Positions 24,312 to 32,967 of a stretch of 34,547 nucleotides of DNA are shown piece after piece; position 1 is the stretch's first letter; each line of letters starts with the position of its first letter. Made by a program: the position numbers and the translations under genes. Below the pieces are notes generated by a model that was not told the DNA's origin, searched no databases, and saw nothing but the letters and a program-made list of their open reading frames with translations. The stretch spans positions 1 to 34,547 of IMG/VR virus record IMGVR_UViG_3300034105_001592; one strand, given 5' to 3'. The stretch is from a virus.

Positions 24312-25014
24312 TATTAATTAATTTATAAATAAATTCACAAAAATTTTTGTTCATTTTGAAGCTCCAATGAAAATCAGTTATCCCACATTCACCATTTGTT
24401 TCTAAAAAAACATCATTAAAAGATTCGTACAATCCCACATCTTCTTTTACATTATCTTTATTCCTTATGTAATTACTCGTTTGACCAAATTCGTCCCACG
24501 TAAAAATATATTTACCACATTTTGTTAATTTAGATAAACTTTCAATTAATTCTAAAAAATTCAATTCATTTGCGACTGAACTATTTATCATTTCTTGATA
24601 TTTTAAATTTTCTTCGAAATATTTCCAATTATATTTGTTTCCCCAATATTCTAAATGTTGGTATGAGTTATCATACGATGCGGTTCCATAAAATCTATTT
24701 ATTATATTAATTCTTCCGTCTGAAGATTTTAAATATTCATAATTAGTTTTGTGAAACGGTAATCTTGTTCTATTTAATGAAGGAAAACAGACAACTATAA
24801 AATCATCTTCATTTAATTGTGGTAATATTTTAATCCAATTTTCTAAAATGGTCTTGGCGTCCCTACTTGGTTGAGCGTCCAGTACTATTTCAAATTCATT
24901 ATTTAAATGTACTTTTAATTCATCGACCCAAAAACAAAACTTTTCATTAGGTCTAGTTTTTGATTTCTTGTATGATCTACAAAAACTATCTCCAATTATT
25001 ACTACTTTTTTCAT
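24304..25014 (-). CDS. SGNH/GDSL-like hydrolase
   Basis: The 236-residue protein opens with VVIIGDSFCRSY, the GDS block at the N-terminus. DAQPSRDAK stands where the second block is expected, and ITDFHWSFKMN near the C-terminus supplies the Asp/His pair. It is one of five SGNH proteins in the window, none close to another in sequence. The upstream gene overlaps by ATGA. The substrate is probably an acyl group on a sugar, by context only. Confidence 0.72.
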   Translation of the reverse strand: MKKVVIIGDSFCRSYKKSKTRPNEKFCFWVDELKVHLNNEFEIVLDAQPSRDAKTILENWIKILPQLNEDDFIVVCFPSLNRTRLPFHKTNYEYLKSSDGRINIINRFYGTASYDNSYQHLEYWGNKYNWKYFEENLKYQEMINSSVANELNFLELIESLSKLTKCGKYIFTWDEFGQTSNYIRNKDNVKEDVGLYESFNDVFLETNGECGITDFHWSFKMNKNFCEFIYKLINNG

Positions 25015-25994
25015 AGTATTTTATTTATAATTTTATCATAATCAATCTCAGTTTTATTAGTAAAATAACATCTTTTAACTGAGTGTTTTAACCTATCGTC
25101 TATTGATAGGTAATTCTCATCAAACTTTTCCATTTTTGGTGGTAAATTATAGTACTTCCATATAGCCTCTTTAATATACGGTCCTGGATAATGACCTAAA
25201 CCAGAATTAATACCTTCAATGTCATTTTTAAAGGTATCATGTGTTCTTCCCCACAATAAACCACAATTTATTTCAAAATAATCACCACCATTTAAAAATT
25301 CATCGGTGGGTTGACTATCCGCATGATATATGTGATAACATTTAGAGTTACCCATTAAAATATATTTTTTTCTAATCGCAGCACAAGTAAAAGATAATGA
25401 AGCCTCCATTCCACATTTACCATAAACGTCCGATACTGCAACACCGTAAAAATCTTTAATACTTTTATTTATTAAAACCACAACAAAATGACAGAATTGT
25501 TTTATTGGTATTATGTAATCCTTAGTTAAATCTAAAGTTTCTTGATGTGACGAATTTTCATTTAAATTTTCATGTCCGTGATCGTGATCCACATCTAAAT
25601 GTATCATACCATATTCACCACTATTATTCTTTTCAATCATTCTTGGGAACAAGTCCTCAATTTCTGAAAAGTTAATGCCAGCACTCACGTATAAATAACC
25701 ATTATATTCTTCTTTAAAGTTATCAATTGTGGTTTGTATTGTTTTGTTAAATGTAACCTGTAATGGCCATCTATAATCATATTTAATAACTGTGATTTTA
25801 TCTCCAAATGTATTAATTAATTCATCCACATATTTTTGATTATTTAATACCGATGAGACCACAACTCTCACACTACCATACAGATTATGTTTTTCTATAT
25901 GCCAAAATATCGAATTTAAATTATCAATATATTGTGTAGGTATTCTTGGAGTACCAAATGTATTATATACTATTAATAAGTCCTTTTGTACCAT
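25011..25994 (-). CDS. Probable GT-A type glycosyltransferase
   Basis: The 327-residue protein begins with a Rossmann-like strand LLIVYNTFGTP and has VRVVVSSVLNNQKYVDEL and ITVIKYDYRWPLQVTFNKTI, typical of GT2-like starts. MIHLDVDHDHGHEN carries a D-x-D-like, His-rich motif that could bind a metal. CYHIYHADSQP and GLGHYPGPYIKEA follow. The assignment is from general fold features, since no family signature is sharp. The start at 25994 gives a 22-base overlap with the SDR gene upstream. Confidence 0.65.
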   Translation of the reverse strand: MVQKDLLIVYNTFGTPRIPTQYIDNLNSIFWHIEKHNLYGSVRVVVSSVLNNQKYVDELINTFGDKITVIKYDYRWPLQVTFNKTIQTTIDNFKEEYNGYLYVSAGINFSEIEDLFPRMIEKNNSGEYGMIHLDVDHDHGHENLNENSSHQETLDLTKDYIIPIKQFCHFVVVLINKSIKDFYGVAVSDVYGKCGMEASLSFTCAAIRKKYILMGNSKCYHIYHADSQPTDEFLNGGDYFEINCGLLWGRTHDTFKNDIEGINSGLGHYPGPYIKEAIWKYYNLPPKMEKFDENYLSIDDRLKHSVKRCYFTNKTEIDYDKIINKIL

Positions 25995-26926
25995 TCTATT
26001 GTTTCTTTAATGCCCTCTTCAAATGTGTATGTCGGATTAAATCCTAATTCATTTTTTATTCTATCAATACTAACCGCTCTAAATGGAATTGTAGTGGGTT
26101 TTGTGACATCGTATTCTACTTTAGGTGTTTCACCTGTCACTTTTAAAATACTGTCAACAATCTCACCTATTGTGATTCCACCACCATATCCTAAGTTATA
26201 TGGTCTCATTGATTCTCCATTTTCTAAAATTAATAACGCACCTTTAACAACGTCTTTAACATATAAGAAATCTCTTACAACATCAGGTGTTCCCCATATA
26301 ACAAATGGGTCTTCTCCACTTAAATGTCTTTTAATTAAAGCCGGCACAACGTGACAAGTTTTTAAATCAAAATTATCATACGGTCCAAATATCGCGGTAC
26401 ATCTTGCTAAAGCAATTTCTAACCCTGAAAATCTTGAAACATGTTCCATTAACTTCTCTCTATATCTTCTCATCCAACCATAACCATAATATGATTTATA
26501 TGGTTCATCTACCCAAAACTCATCTTCAGTTAATGGTCTGCGAATATCAGGATACCCAGTTGAACTATTTAAATCTAAAAATCTTTTGACTTTATTTTTT
26601 GCACATGCCTCCAATACATTACCAATGATTGTTAATTGATTTAATGATATCTGAACATCTGTTGGTACCGTTGATGGGTGAGCAATACTCCCACCACAAT
26701 GGATTACATAGTCCGCCCCTTGTGTTAATATTAAACAATCATTCAAGTTTGTTAAATCAATGTTTTTAATTACTTTAATTTTATCGTCACTAACTTGAAG
26801 TGGTTTATTATGTGTATGTGTTCTTACGTCTGCACCTCTTTCTACTAATTCCAATAAAAAATGTGATCCAATAAAACCAGAACCTCCGGTTACTACTACT
26901 ATTTTACCTTCTAAAAAATTACTCAT
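25973..26926 (-). CDS. NAD-dependent epimerase/dehydratase-family SDR with Tyr-x-x-x-Arg at the active site
   Basis: The 317-residue extended SDR has VVTGGSGFIGSH (11-22), LNSSTGYP around 119-126 and GPYDNFD. Where the family has Tyr-x-x-x-Lys it shows Y149-GWM-R153, so the lysine appears as Arg. The C-terminal half (WGTPDVVRDFLYVKDV, NLGYGGGITIGEIV) is typical of nucleotide-sugar epimerases and reductases such as GDP-fucose synthase. It forms a tandem pair with the SDR at 26928. One of the two may do the ColC-like epimerisation and reduction of the 3,6-dideoxy intermediate. Confidence 0.85.
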   Translation of the reverse strand: MSNFLEGKIVVVTGGSGFIGSHFLLELVERGADVRTHTHNKPLQVSDDKIKVIKNIDLTNLNDCLILTQGADYVIHCGGSIAHPSTVPTDVQISLNQLTIIGNVLEACAKNKVKRFLDLNSSTGYPDIRRPLTEDEFWVDEPYKSYYGYGWMRRYREKLMEHVSRFSGLEIALARCTAIFGPYDNFDLKTCHVVPALIKRHLSGEDPFVIWGTPDVVRDFLYVKDVVKGALLILENGESMRPYNLGYGGGITIGEIVDSILKVTGETPKVEYDVTKPTTIPFRAVSIDRIKNELGFNPTYTFEEGIKETIEWYKRTY

Positions 26927-26927
26927 A

Positions 26928-27899
26928 TTAATGATTTACAAATGGATTATAACGTTTATCTAAAATATCTTTATTATTTAAAAACCAATTGGTTGTTTTT
27001 TTAATTCCATCATCTAATCCAATTTCAATTTCCCATCCATATGATTTTGCGGTGCTCATATCAAATAATCTTTTCTGGTCTCCATTTGGTTTGTCGGATA
27101 ACCATTTAACTTCTAAAACTTTACCTGAATGTTTAACTACTAAATCAACAACTTCTTTAATTGTATAACCAACACCCGAACCAAGATTTAATGGTTTAGT
27201 TATTTTATTATCAACCGCAAATATCATTCCTTTAGCGACGTCGTCCGCATAAATAAAATCTCTTATTGGTGTTCCGTCTCCCCAAACTTCTAAAATTTCA
27301 TTCTCCTGTGCTTTTCTAATTAACGATGGTATTACCATTGCATTGGCTGGATTAAAATTATCATATGATCCAAATACATTTGCCGGTCTCACTATTGAAA
27401 ATCTGTCAAAATCATATTGTATTTTATATGTTTCAGTTTGTAATTCTCCCATTCTTTTTGCCCAACCCGCATATTTGTCATTTGGTGATGGAAATGTTGA
27501 CCATACACTATCCTCAAAGAAAACATCGGATGGAGAATAAACCCCAACTGAACTAGTGTATAAAAACCAATCTACTTTAGCCTCAAATGAGGCTTGTATC
27601 ATGTTCGTATTAAACTGTAACATTGGAACCATAAAATCAACTGGTTGTTCCTTAGCCATTTGTGGTGATCCTTTAACTCCAGCTAAATGAAACACATAAT
27701 TCATTCCTTTACAAATGTCTAAACAATTGTCAAAAAATCTTAAATCAACCTGTAAGTGTTCAACACCTTCAGGTAAATCTGTCGGGGTTGTTAAATCTGC
27801 CACATATATCTTACATTCTTTATCTATTAATTGGTTAATTAATGACCTACCAATCATTCCACCTCCACCAGTGATTAAAACTTTTTTATTTTTAAACAT
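26928..27899 (-). CDS. NAD-dependent epimerase/dehydratase-family SDR
   Basis: The 323-residue protein starts VLITGGGGMIGRSL (7-20) and has FLYTSSVGVY (112-121), KYAGWAKRMGELQ (142-154), VRPANVFGSYDNFNP, WGDGTPIRDFIYADDV and NLGSGVGYTIKEVV. It is a GDP-fucose synthase or UDP-sugar 4-epimerase-like SDR. K148 is five residues after Y143, so the canonical Tyr-x-x-x-Lys spacing is off by one. It follows the ColD-like gene with an 8-base overlap, making it the best candidate for a ColC-like partner. Confidence 0.87.
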   Translation of the reverse strand: MFKNKKVLITGGGGMIGRSLINQLIDKECKIYVADLTTPTDLPEGVEHLQVDLRFFDNCLDICKGMNYVFHLAGVKGSPQMAKEQPVDFMVPMLQFNTNMIQASFEAKVDWFLYTSSVGVYSPSDVFFEDSVWSTFPSPNDKYAGWAKRMGELQTETYKIQYDFDRFSIVRPANVFGSYDNFNPANAMVIPSLIRKAQENEILEVWGDGTPIRDFIYADDVAKGMIFAVDNKITKPLNLGSGVGYTIKEVVDLVVKHSGKVLEVKWLSDKPNGDQKRLFDMSTAKSYGWEIEIGLDDGIKKTTNWFLNNKDILDKRYNPFVNH

Positions 27900-29079
27900 T
27901 ATTTAACATTTTACATAAATTTATTATTTGTTCGTCATTTAAATCAGTGTGATTACCAATATAAAGTGAATTACTATGTACGTAGTTTACATTTGTTAAT
28001 TCACCAACAACTTTATATTCATATTTTTCAAGATATGGTTGTAATGATTGATTTCCACCACCTGATGTCCCTAACCTATATTCAACACCATTTAAATCTA
28101 ATATATCACAAACACCACTAAAATCATCATTAATTGATAATCTATCGGTATAATTAGGTTTCATAATCAATGGTAACGCAAAATTACTATTGCCTTCCAA
28201 GTCAAATTCAACTATATACTTGTTCTTATCTAAATTGTCTAACCACAATTTAAAATTATGGCGACGTTTTTTGACATTTGAGTCAATTCTATTCATTTGT
28301 TCTATCCCCAATACCGCATTTAATTCTGTACTTCTCATATTAAATCCCGCAACCGCAAAAGTAAATAACGGATTTAAATTTGGGTATTTGTTTTTATATT
28401 CTTCTTGAGTTTCATTTGAAACTTCTCTGGTCATTCCGTGAGATCTAAATAATTTAGATAACTCGTAAATTTTTTCGTCATTCATTGATATCATACCACC
28501 TTCAACGGTTGTTATATGATGTCCAAAATAAAATGAAAATATAGATATATCACCAAATGTTCCAACTTTTTGACCATTGAATGTTGCACCATGAGCTTCA
28601 CAACAATCTTCAATTAATAAAATATTTTTTTCTTTTGAAATTTTAATTATTTCTTCGTTAATCGCATTAAATCCTAAACAATGCACTAAAACAATTGCTT
28701 TTGTTTTATCCGTAATAGCATTTTTAATGTTTTCAGATGTGATAGATAAATTATCCATAGAAACATCAACAAACACCGGAGTCATTCCAAGTTGGGTAAC
28801 AGATGAGATATCCGATACCCACCCTAATGGTGGTACGATAACTTCACCTATACCTAATAATTCTTTAACAATTGCGATTGATATGTAATTTCCTGAAGTG
28901 CCTGAATTAACCATAACTGAACGTTTAGTTCCAAGCCATTTTGACCATATATTTTCAAATTCTATGACTTTCTTACCGTTTGTTAATCTTTTATTTGAAA
29001 GTATAAAATCCGATAAAACCTTTCTATCTGAGATAGTTATATTGTCGTTAATTAATGGCCACTTGTAATCTATATTCAT
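27892..29079 (-). CDS. ColD-like PLP-dependent 3-dehydratase (DegT/DnrJ family)
   Basis: The 395-residue protein has the DegT/DnrJ/EryC1 fold: MVNSGTSGNYISI (56-68), VPPLGWVSDISS, LLIEDCCEAHGA (154-165) and VGTFGDISIFSFYFGHHITTV (read in pieces from 172) before EGG. At 187-188 two histidines stand where aminotransferases have the PLP lysine. The same swap (His188) is known for ColD, GDP-4-keto-6-deoxy-mannose 3-dehydratase of colitose synthesis, and for the CDP-sugar dehydratase E1. This indicates C3 deoxygenation, not transamination. ColD-like is favoured over E1 because there is a GDP-mannose 4,6-dehydratase in the operon, no CDP-glucose genes and no [2Fe-2S] cysteine cluster. Confidence 0.88.
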   Translation of the reverse strand: MNIDYKWPLINDNITISDRKVLSDFILSNKRLTNGKKVIEFENIWSKWLGTKRSVMVNSGTSGNYISIAIVKELLGIGEVIVPPLGWVSDISSVTQLGMTPVFVDVSMDNLSITSENIKNAITDKTKAIVLVHCLGFNAINEEIIKISKEKNILLIEDCCEAHGATFNGQKVGTFGDISIFSFYFGHHITTVEGGMISMNDEKIYELSKLFRSHGMTREVSNETQEEYKNKYPNLNPLFTFAVAGFNMRSTELNAVLGIEQMNRIDSNVKKRRHNFKLWLDNLDKNKYIVEFDLEGNSNFALPLIMKPNYTDRLSINDDFSGVCDILDLNGVEYRLGTSGGGNQSLQPYLEKYEYKVVGELTNVNYVHSNSLYIGNHTDLNDEQIINLCKMLNNV

Positions 29080-29109
29080 TGTTTTAATATAACAAAAAAT
29101 ATATGTAAA

Positions 29110-29841
29110 TCAAAGTTTTATTTGAGAATTATTTAAAATATATTCAATCAAATATGGGGAGGTTTTATTTGGATTGTGCATACCGAATGGAGTTGGGTAA
29201 AACACGTCTTCTACACTGAATTTCATAGCCGTTTCTAAATTAGGTAATTTTGTTTTATCTACATATTTTGTAAAGAATATATCCTCCCACATTGGGTCAT
29301 ATTCATTATATTTTTCGGATATTTCTAACATTTTATGTTTATTTCTAAGTGACAATCCTCCATTTCCAATTAAATTACCTTCTTTTGGTTTAGTCCACGG
29401 GGCACCAATATAATCGTAATCTAAAAATTCGTCTATTCCGTGTCTCAATAAAATAGAATCCATTTGAAACAATAAAACTTTATCCCCTTTAACCTTTTTC
29501 CAAAAATTTGGATTCTTAATATATTGATTAAACGTTATTTTAGTAAAATTATCAACTTCCATATTAACATATTCAACATTTAACCAATCCTTTGTTATGT
29601 GTTTAATTTGGTCTTCGTTGTTGATACCGTGAAATATTTGTAGTCCCCATTTTATATTTGATTCACTTTCATTTAGAAAATACATATGATTTTTTAATAT
29701 ATATAATATCTTGTGGTTTAATCTTGGTTCCACTAAAACAGCATAATAGTTTGTTTCCTTTGGTATTCTTGGTATGTAATCAACAAGTTTCTCACCAAAC
29801 TTTATAAGATATTTTTCTATTAAAAATTCTTGAGCTGTCAT
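29110..29841 (-). CDS. DUF5672-family putative glycosyltransferase
   Basis: The 243-residue protein fits DUF5672: YYAVLVEPRLN near the start, VLLFQMDSILLRHGIDEFLDYDYIGAPW (read in pieces from about 142), GNGGLSLRNKHKML and EDIFFTKYV. The FQMDS...DYIGAPW and GNGGLSLR segments look like a GT-A nucleotide-sugar and acceptor site. The family is common in polysaccharide loci. It overlaps the upstream SGNH gene by ATGA and is followed by a 30-base gap. Confidence 0.85.
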   Translation of the reverse strand: MTAQEFLIEKYLIKFGEKLVDYIPRIPKETNYYAVLVEPRLNHKILYILKNHMYFLNESESNIKWGLQIFHGINNEDQIKHITKDWLNVEYVNMEVDNFTKITFNQYIKNPNFWKKVKGDKVLLFQMDSILLRHGIDEFLDYDYIGAPWTKPKEGNLIGNGGLSLRNKHKMLEISEKYNEYDPMWEDIFFTKYVDKTKLPNLETAMKFSVEDVFYPTPFGMHNPNKTSPYLIEYILNNSQIKL

Positions 29842-30461
29842 AGTTTATTTATGATTTGTTTATAAATATAATCACCTATGACCTTATACCCCTTCAAATT
29901 TGGGTGGTAATCTCCTTCATAAAAGTTCTTTTCATCATTCCATACACTCCTACTACCATATTCCCAAACACCGATATCATTTTTAATTTCGTATTTTCTT
30001 AATACATCAGATACACATCCATCTGGATTTATAAAATATTCAGGTAATTTTTTTGTATCAACATCCTCTTCTCTAAATGACGGATAGAAAGAATTAAAGT
30101 AAAAATGTTTATATCCCTTTAATAATTCTTCTATGAGTAGATATATTTCAACAACATTGTGAGTATCTTTTGATTTATAACGGTAAGGATACGATAACAT
30201 TACTATAACAATATCGTCTTTATTAATGAACCCGTTTTCAACTGTTTCTTTTAAATCTTTTAAAATGTATTCATTACCATAACCACAAACACCTAAATTA
30301 ACATATTCACATTTTAATTTATCTGAGACCCATCTTGGCCACGAGTTCATATCTCTTAATTTTTGAATGAACATGTGAGGAAACGGTTCTTCTTTATATT
30401 TTACGTCAGTTTCAATTCCATGTCCTGCTGTCCAACTATCACCGAAACATATTAATTTCAT
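29838..30461 (-). CDS. SGNH/GDSL-like hydrolase
   Basis: The 207-residue protein has the sharpest SGNH signature in the window: LICFGDSWTAGHG (3-15) with Ser8 as nucleophile, NLGVCGYGNEY as Gly/Asn blocks, VMLSYPYR, and GDYHPNLKGY near the end as the Asp/His block. It is likely an acyl esterase or acyltransferase acting on the glycan, located in the cytoplasm because no signal peptide is seen. The start follows a TAAAATAAAATTA leader. Confidence 0.87.
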   Translation of the reverse strand: MKLICFGDSWTAGHGIETDVKYKEEPFPHMFIQKLRDMNSWPRWVSDKLKCEYVNLGVCGYGNEYILKDLKETVENGFINKDDIVIVMLSYPYRYKSKDTHNVVEIYLLIEELLKGYKHFYFNSFYPSFREEDVDTKKLPEYFINPDGCVSDVLRKYEIKNDIGVWEYGSRSVWNDEKNFYEGDYHPNLKGYKVIGDYIYKQIINKL

Positions 30462-30484
30462 TAATTTTATTTTATATGTTCATA

Positions 30485-31810
30485 TTACGACATCAAACTT
30501 TGTAAAAATTTCAAATCATTATCGTTATTTGGTATGTTACAAATAATTTCTCTATTTTTTTCAAATCTATATTGATTTTCGGAATAGAATTTTATAACAT
30601 TTTCTTCATTATCATTCAATCTTTTAATCTCATTATATACCATCATTAATCTTTTTTTAATGTCAGGCTCATTATCGTAACTATGGTCAATTAAATCATC
30701 AAACAAATCAAATCCATAAGTTTCTTTAATGAATTTTACATGACCTTGTGTTGCAACAAAAATAGGTAGATTATAAAAATTAAAAGGTCTAAATGATTTT
30801 TCTGTTATATGGACAACTTCATAATCGTCTAACCATATTGATTCAGTAACAATATTAATATATGAATTTTGATATGTTAAGCCATATTCAGGTAACATAT
30901 AACCACCAGATTCCATTGCCGCTCCACTTAAAGGTGGTAAATCAGATTTATCTGCCACTACATCGTGACCTATAAAATCTCTTCTATTTATTTCATAATC
31001 ACTTTTTTTAATATCTATTGAATAGAAATATAATATATCTTCTTTAATTTTTTCAACAATTTCCAAATCCATCACTTCACTTAATTGCCAAATCTCTTCT
31101 TCGTTTTTTTTATTTCCCGACACAAGTGACCAATTTACATTATCTATAAATCCACCATTTCTAATTAAGGATAAAATACCATATCTATGTGGTTTTTGAT
31201 TTCTATTGTGACAAATAAATAATTTACCTTCTTTATTGGTGATAAATGGTATTTTATTATGTGAAAAAATACTACAAGATGTCAACGCCAATAAATCTAA
31301 CCTATGTGTTTTGATTTTAGAATTATACTTTTCTCCATAGGTGTTCATTAAAAAATTATTGTTTAATAAAATAAATTGTTCTTGTGATAACCCCCATTCA
31401 CTTAATGAATGCAATAAAATTTTATACCCGTGAACATCATCACTTTCATGTTCACATAAAAAACAAACAAATATGTTTTTACAATTTTTTAGACAATTTT
31501 TAACTATAGGTGAAAATTTTAGACCTCTATCTAATAACATTACCCTAATATGTAAACTTGTTTTAATAAAATAATAAAAATTTTCGTTTGGTCTTTTCCA
31601 AACTTCCTCAATTTTATTAAAAGTTCTTGGTATGGAATTTCTATCGGTATTTAATTGAGCCTTATAGAATCTCTCGTAGAAATCAATAAAACCATTTTCA
31701 TATCTAAACTCAATGTCACCTAAACTATCTGAACAATTGGCAATCGGTTTATTATTTTCTTCATCCCAAACATCGTATACTAAATTAAGAACTTTTTCTT
31801 GTGTTTCCAT
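30485..31810 (-). CDS. Glycosyltransferase-like protein, close paralog of the C-terminal part of the TPP fusion
   Basis: The 441-residue protein has an N-terminal Rossmann-like half with VCFLCEHESDD, then KLFICHNRNQKPHRYG, NWSLVSGN, SYINIVTES, YEVVHITEKSFRPFNF and TYGFDLFDDLIDHSYDNE. The same blocks occur in order at residues 200-580 of the protein at 18128-19870, so this is the stand-alone version of that domain. TEK...P followed by GF...D..YD recalls GT10-type GT-B enzymes. A transferase role is inferred; donor and acceptor are unknown. The gene overlaps the dehydrogenase gene upstream by 26 bases. Confidence 0.75.
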   Translation of the reverse strand: METQEKVLNLVYDVWDEENNKPIANCSDSLGDIEFRYENGFIDFYERFYKAQLNTDRNSIPRTFNKIEEVWKRPNENFYYFIKTSLHIRVMLLDRGLKFSPIVKNCLKNCKNIFVCFLCEHESDDVHGYKILLHSLSEWGLSQEQFILLNNNFLMNTYGEKYNSKIKTHRLDLLALTSCSIFSHNKIPFITNKEGKLFICHNRNQKPHRYGILSLIRNGGFIDNVNWSLVSGNKKNEEEIWQLSEVMDLEIVEKIKEDILYFYSIDIKKSDYEINRRDFIGHDVVADKSDLPPLSGAAMESGGYMLPEYGLTYQNSYINIVTESIWLDDYEVVHITEKSFRPFNFYNLPIFVATQGHVKFIKETYGFDLFDDLIDHSYDNEPDIKKRLMMVYNEIKRLNDNEENVIKFYSENQYRFEKNREIICNIPNNDNDLKFLQSLMS

Positions 31811-32954
31811 ATTGGATTACTTTTATTTTATCTGATTTAAATTGTCTCCATGGGTCTAACACAACTGATTCTTCGGGAAAATCATAATCATGATGTTTAC
31901 CGTAATGTCCTAAAAGGTAGATAGCGGGAATTGGTTGTTCTAAATCGTATTCAACTTTATTATTTGTTTTTTCAACATAATGTCCGACAAGTATTGATGA
32001 TGACCCGTCAATATATTCTACATCCGGTTTATATGATTTACCTAATATTACAATTGGTAAATTAAATTCTTCACTTAATGAAACTAATTTATTTGCCATA
32101 TTCATGGCTTGTTTTTCTCTCGCCTCCATTATGGCATCAAATAAATCATATTTTAAATCTAATTTTTCCGCCATATAACGTAACGCTATATTATCTCTTG
32201 GGTGACATCCTCCACCGTCTCCCATTCCAGCCTTCATATATGCGGGACCCAATATTCTATATGTACTTCTTTCTAACGCACCTGTTACAACATCTACGTT
32301 CATATTACCAATCTTTTCTGCAACATCCTGAATCATATTGACTAATGCTACCTTTGTTGAGATGAATGTGTTGTAAAAAATTTTGATTCCTTCAGCTTCG
32401 TCCCAAGTACCTACCTCGTATCTTGTTCCTTCTTTTATAAATGTTTTATAAAAATCTAATAAGATTTTTGCGTCACCCGTAAATGAACCATCTTCGGTGC
32501 CAATAATAATCATTTCAGGATTAACCATATCCCATTTAACTGTACCCATAGCAATAAGATAAGGATTATATATAAATCTGATATTATCACATAAATTTAT
32601 AAACTCTCTTCTAATTGTTCCAGGTAATACTGTTGAAATTAAAACAACAAGTTGTTCTTTACTTGTGTGTTTATTTACCTCAGTTAATACCTCTTTAACT
32701 ATTGAGTAGTCAAAATCTTTATTAGGTAAATGTGATGTGGGGTTCCTACCGTCATAATCTGGATGATGTGGAGTGGGAACCGCGATAAAAATAATTTCAC
32801 CATGTTTACAAACATCCATAATTGATGTTGTCATATTGATTTTTGTTTCAGACATTATTTTAACATCGTAACCTAATACATCGTGTCCTGATTCATACAT
32901 AACTTCAGCGGCGTCCTTACCTAATTTTCCAACACCAATAAATCCTATTTTCAT
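31785..32954 (-). CDS. UDP-glucose/GDP-mannose 6-dehydrogenase-family protein
   Basis: The 389-residue protein has IGFIGVGKLGKDAA (3-16) for NAD, VPTPHHPDYDGR, VLISTVLPGTIRRE (104-117), YNPYLIAMG (129-137) and EGIKIFYNTFISTKVALVNM around 189-208. The catalytic Cys is C250 in GDGGGCHPRDN, the family's GGxCxPKD motif with His and Arg substitutions. VILGKSYKPDV is the C-terminal motif. Such enzymes oxidise C6 of a nucleotide sugar to a uronic acid with two NAD+. The variant motif means the substrate may not be UDP-glucose. Confidence 0.88.
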   Translation of the reverse strand: MKIGFIGVGKLGKDAAEVMYESGHDVLGYDVKIMSETKINMTTSIMDVCKHGEIIFIAVPTPHHPDYDGRNPTSHLPNKDFDYSIVKEVLTEVNKHTSKEQLVVLISTVLPGTIRREFINLCDNIRFIYNPYLIAMGTVKWDMVNPEMIIIGTEDGSFTGDAKILLDFYKTFIKEGTRYEVGTWDEAEGIKIFYNTFISTKVALVNMIQDVAEKIGNMNVDVVTGALERSTYRILGPAYMKAGMGDGGGCHPRDNIALRYMAEKLDLKYDLFDAIMEAREKQAMNMANKLVSLSEEFNLPIVILGKSYKPDVEYIDGSSSILVGHYVEKTNNKVEYDLEQPIPAIYLLGHYGKHHDYDFPEESVVLDPWRQFKSDKIKVIQYGNTRKSS

Positions 32955-32967
32955 GTTCTAATCTTTT

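Noticed and set aside
25022-25029. TATAAATA on the minus strand, identical to the T4 late-promoter core
   Set aside because: It lies in the last codons of the gene at 25011-25994 in very AT-rich DNA. Only near matches were seen ahead of other genes, so a single hit is not evidence of a promoter.
25986-26354. 122-residue plus-strand frame
   Set aside because: Antisense to the SDR gene at 25973-26926, which has clear family motifs.
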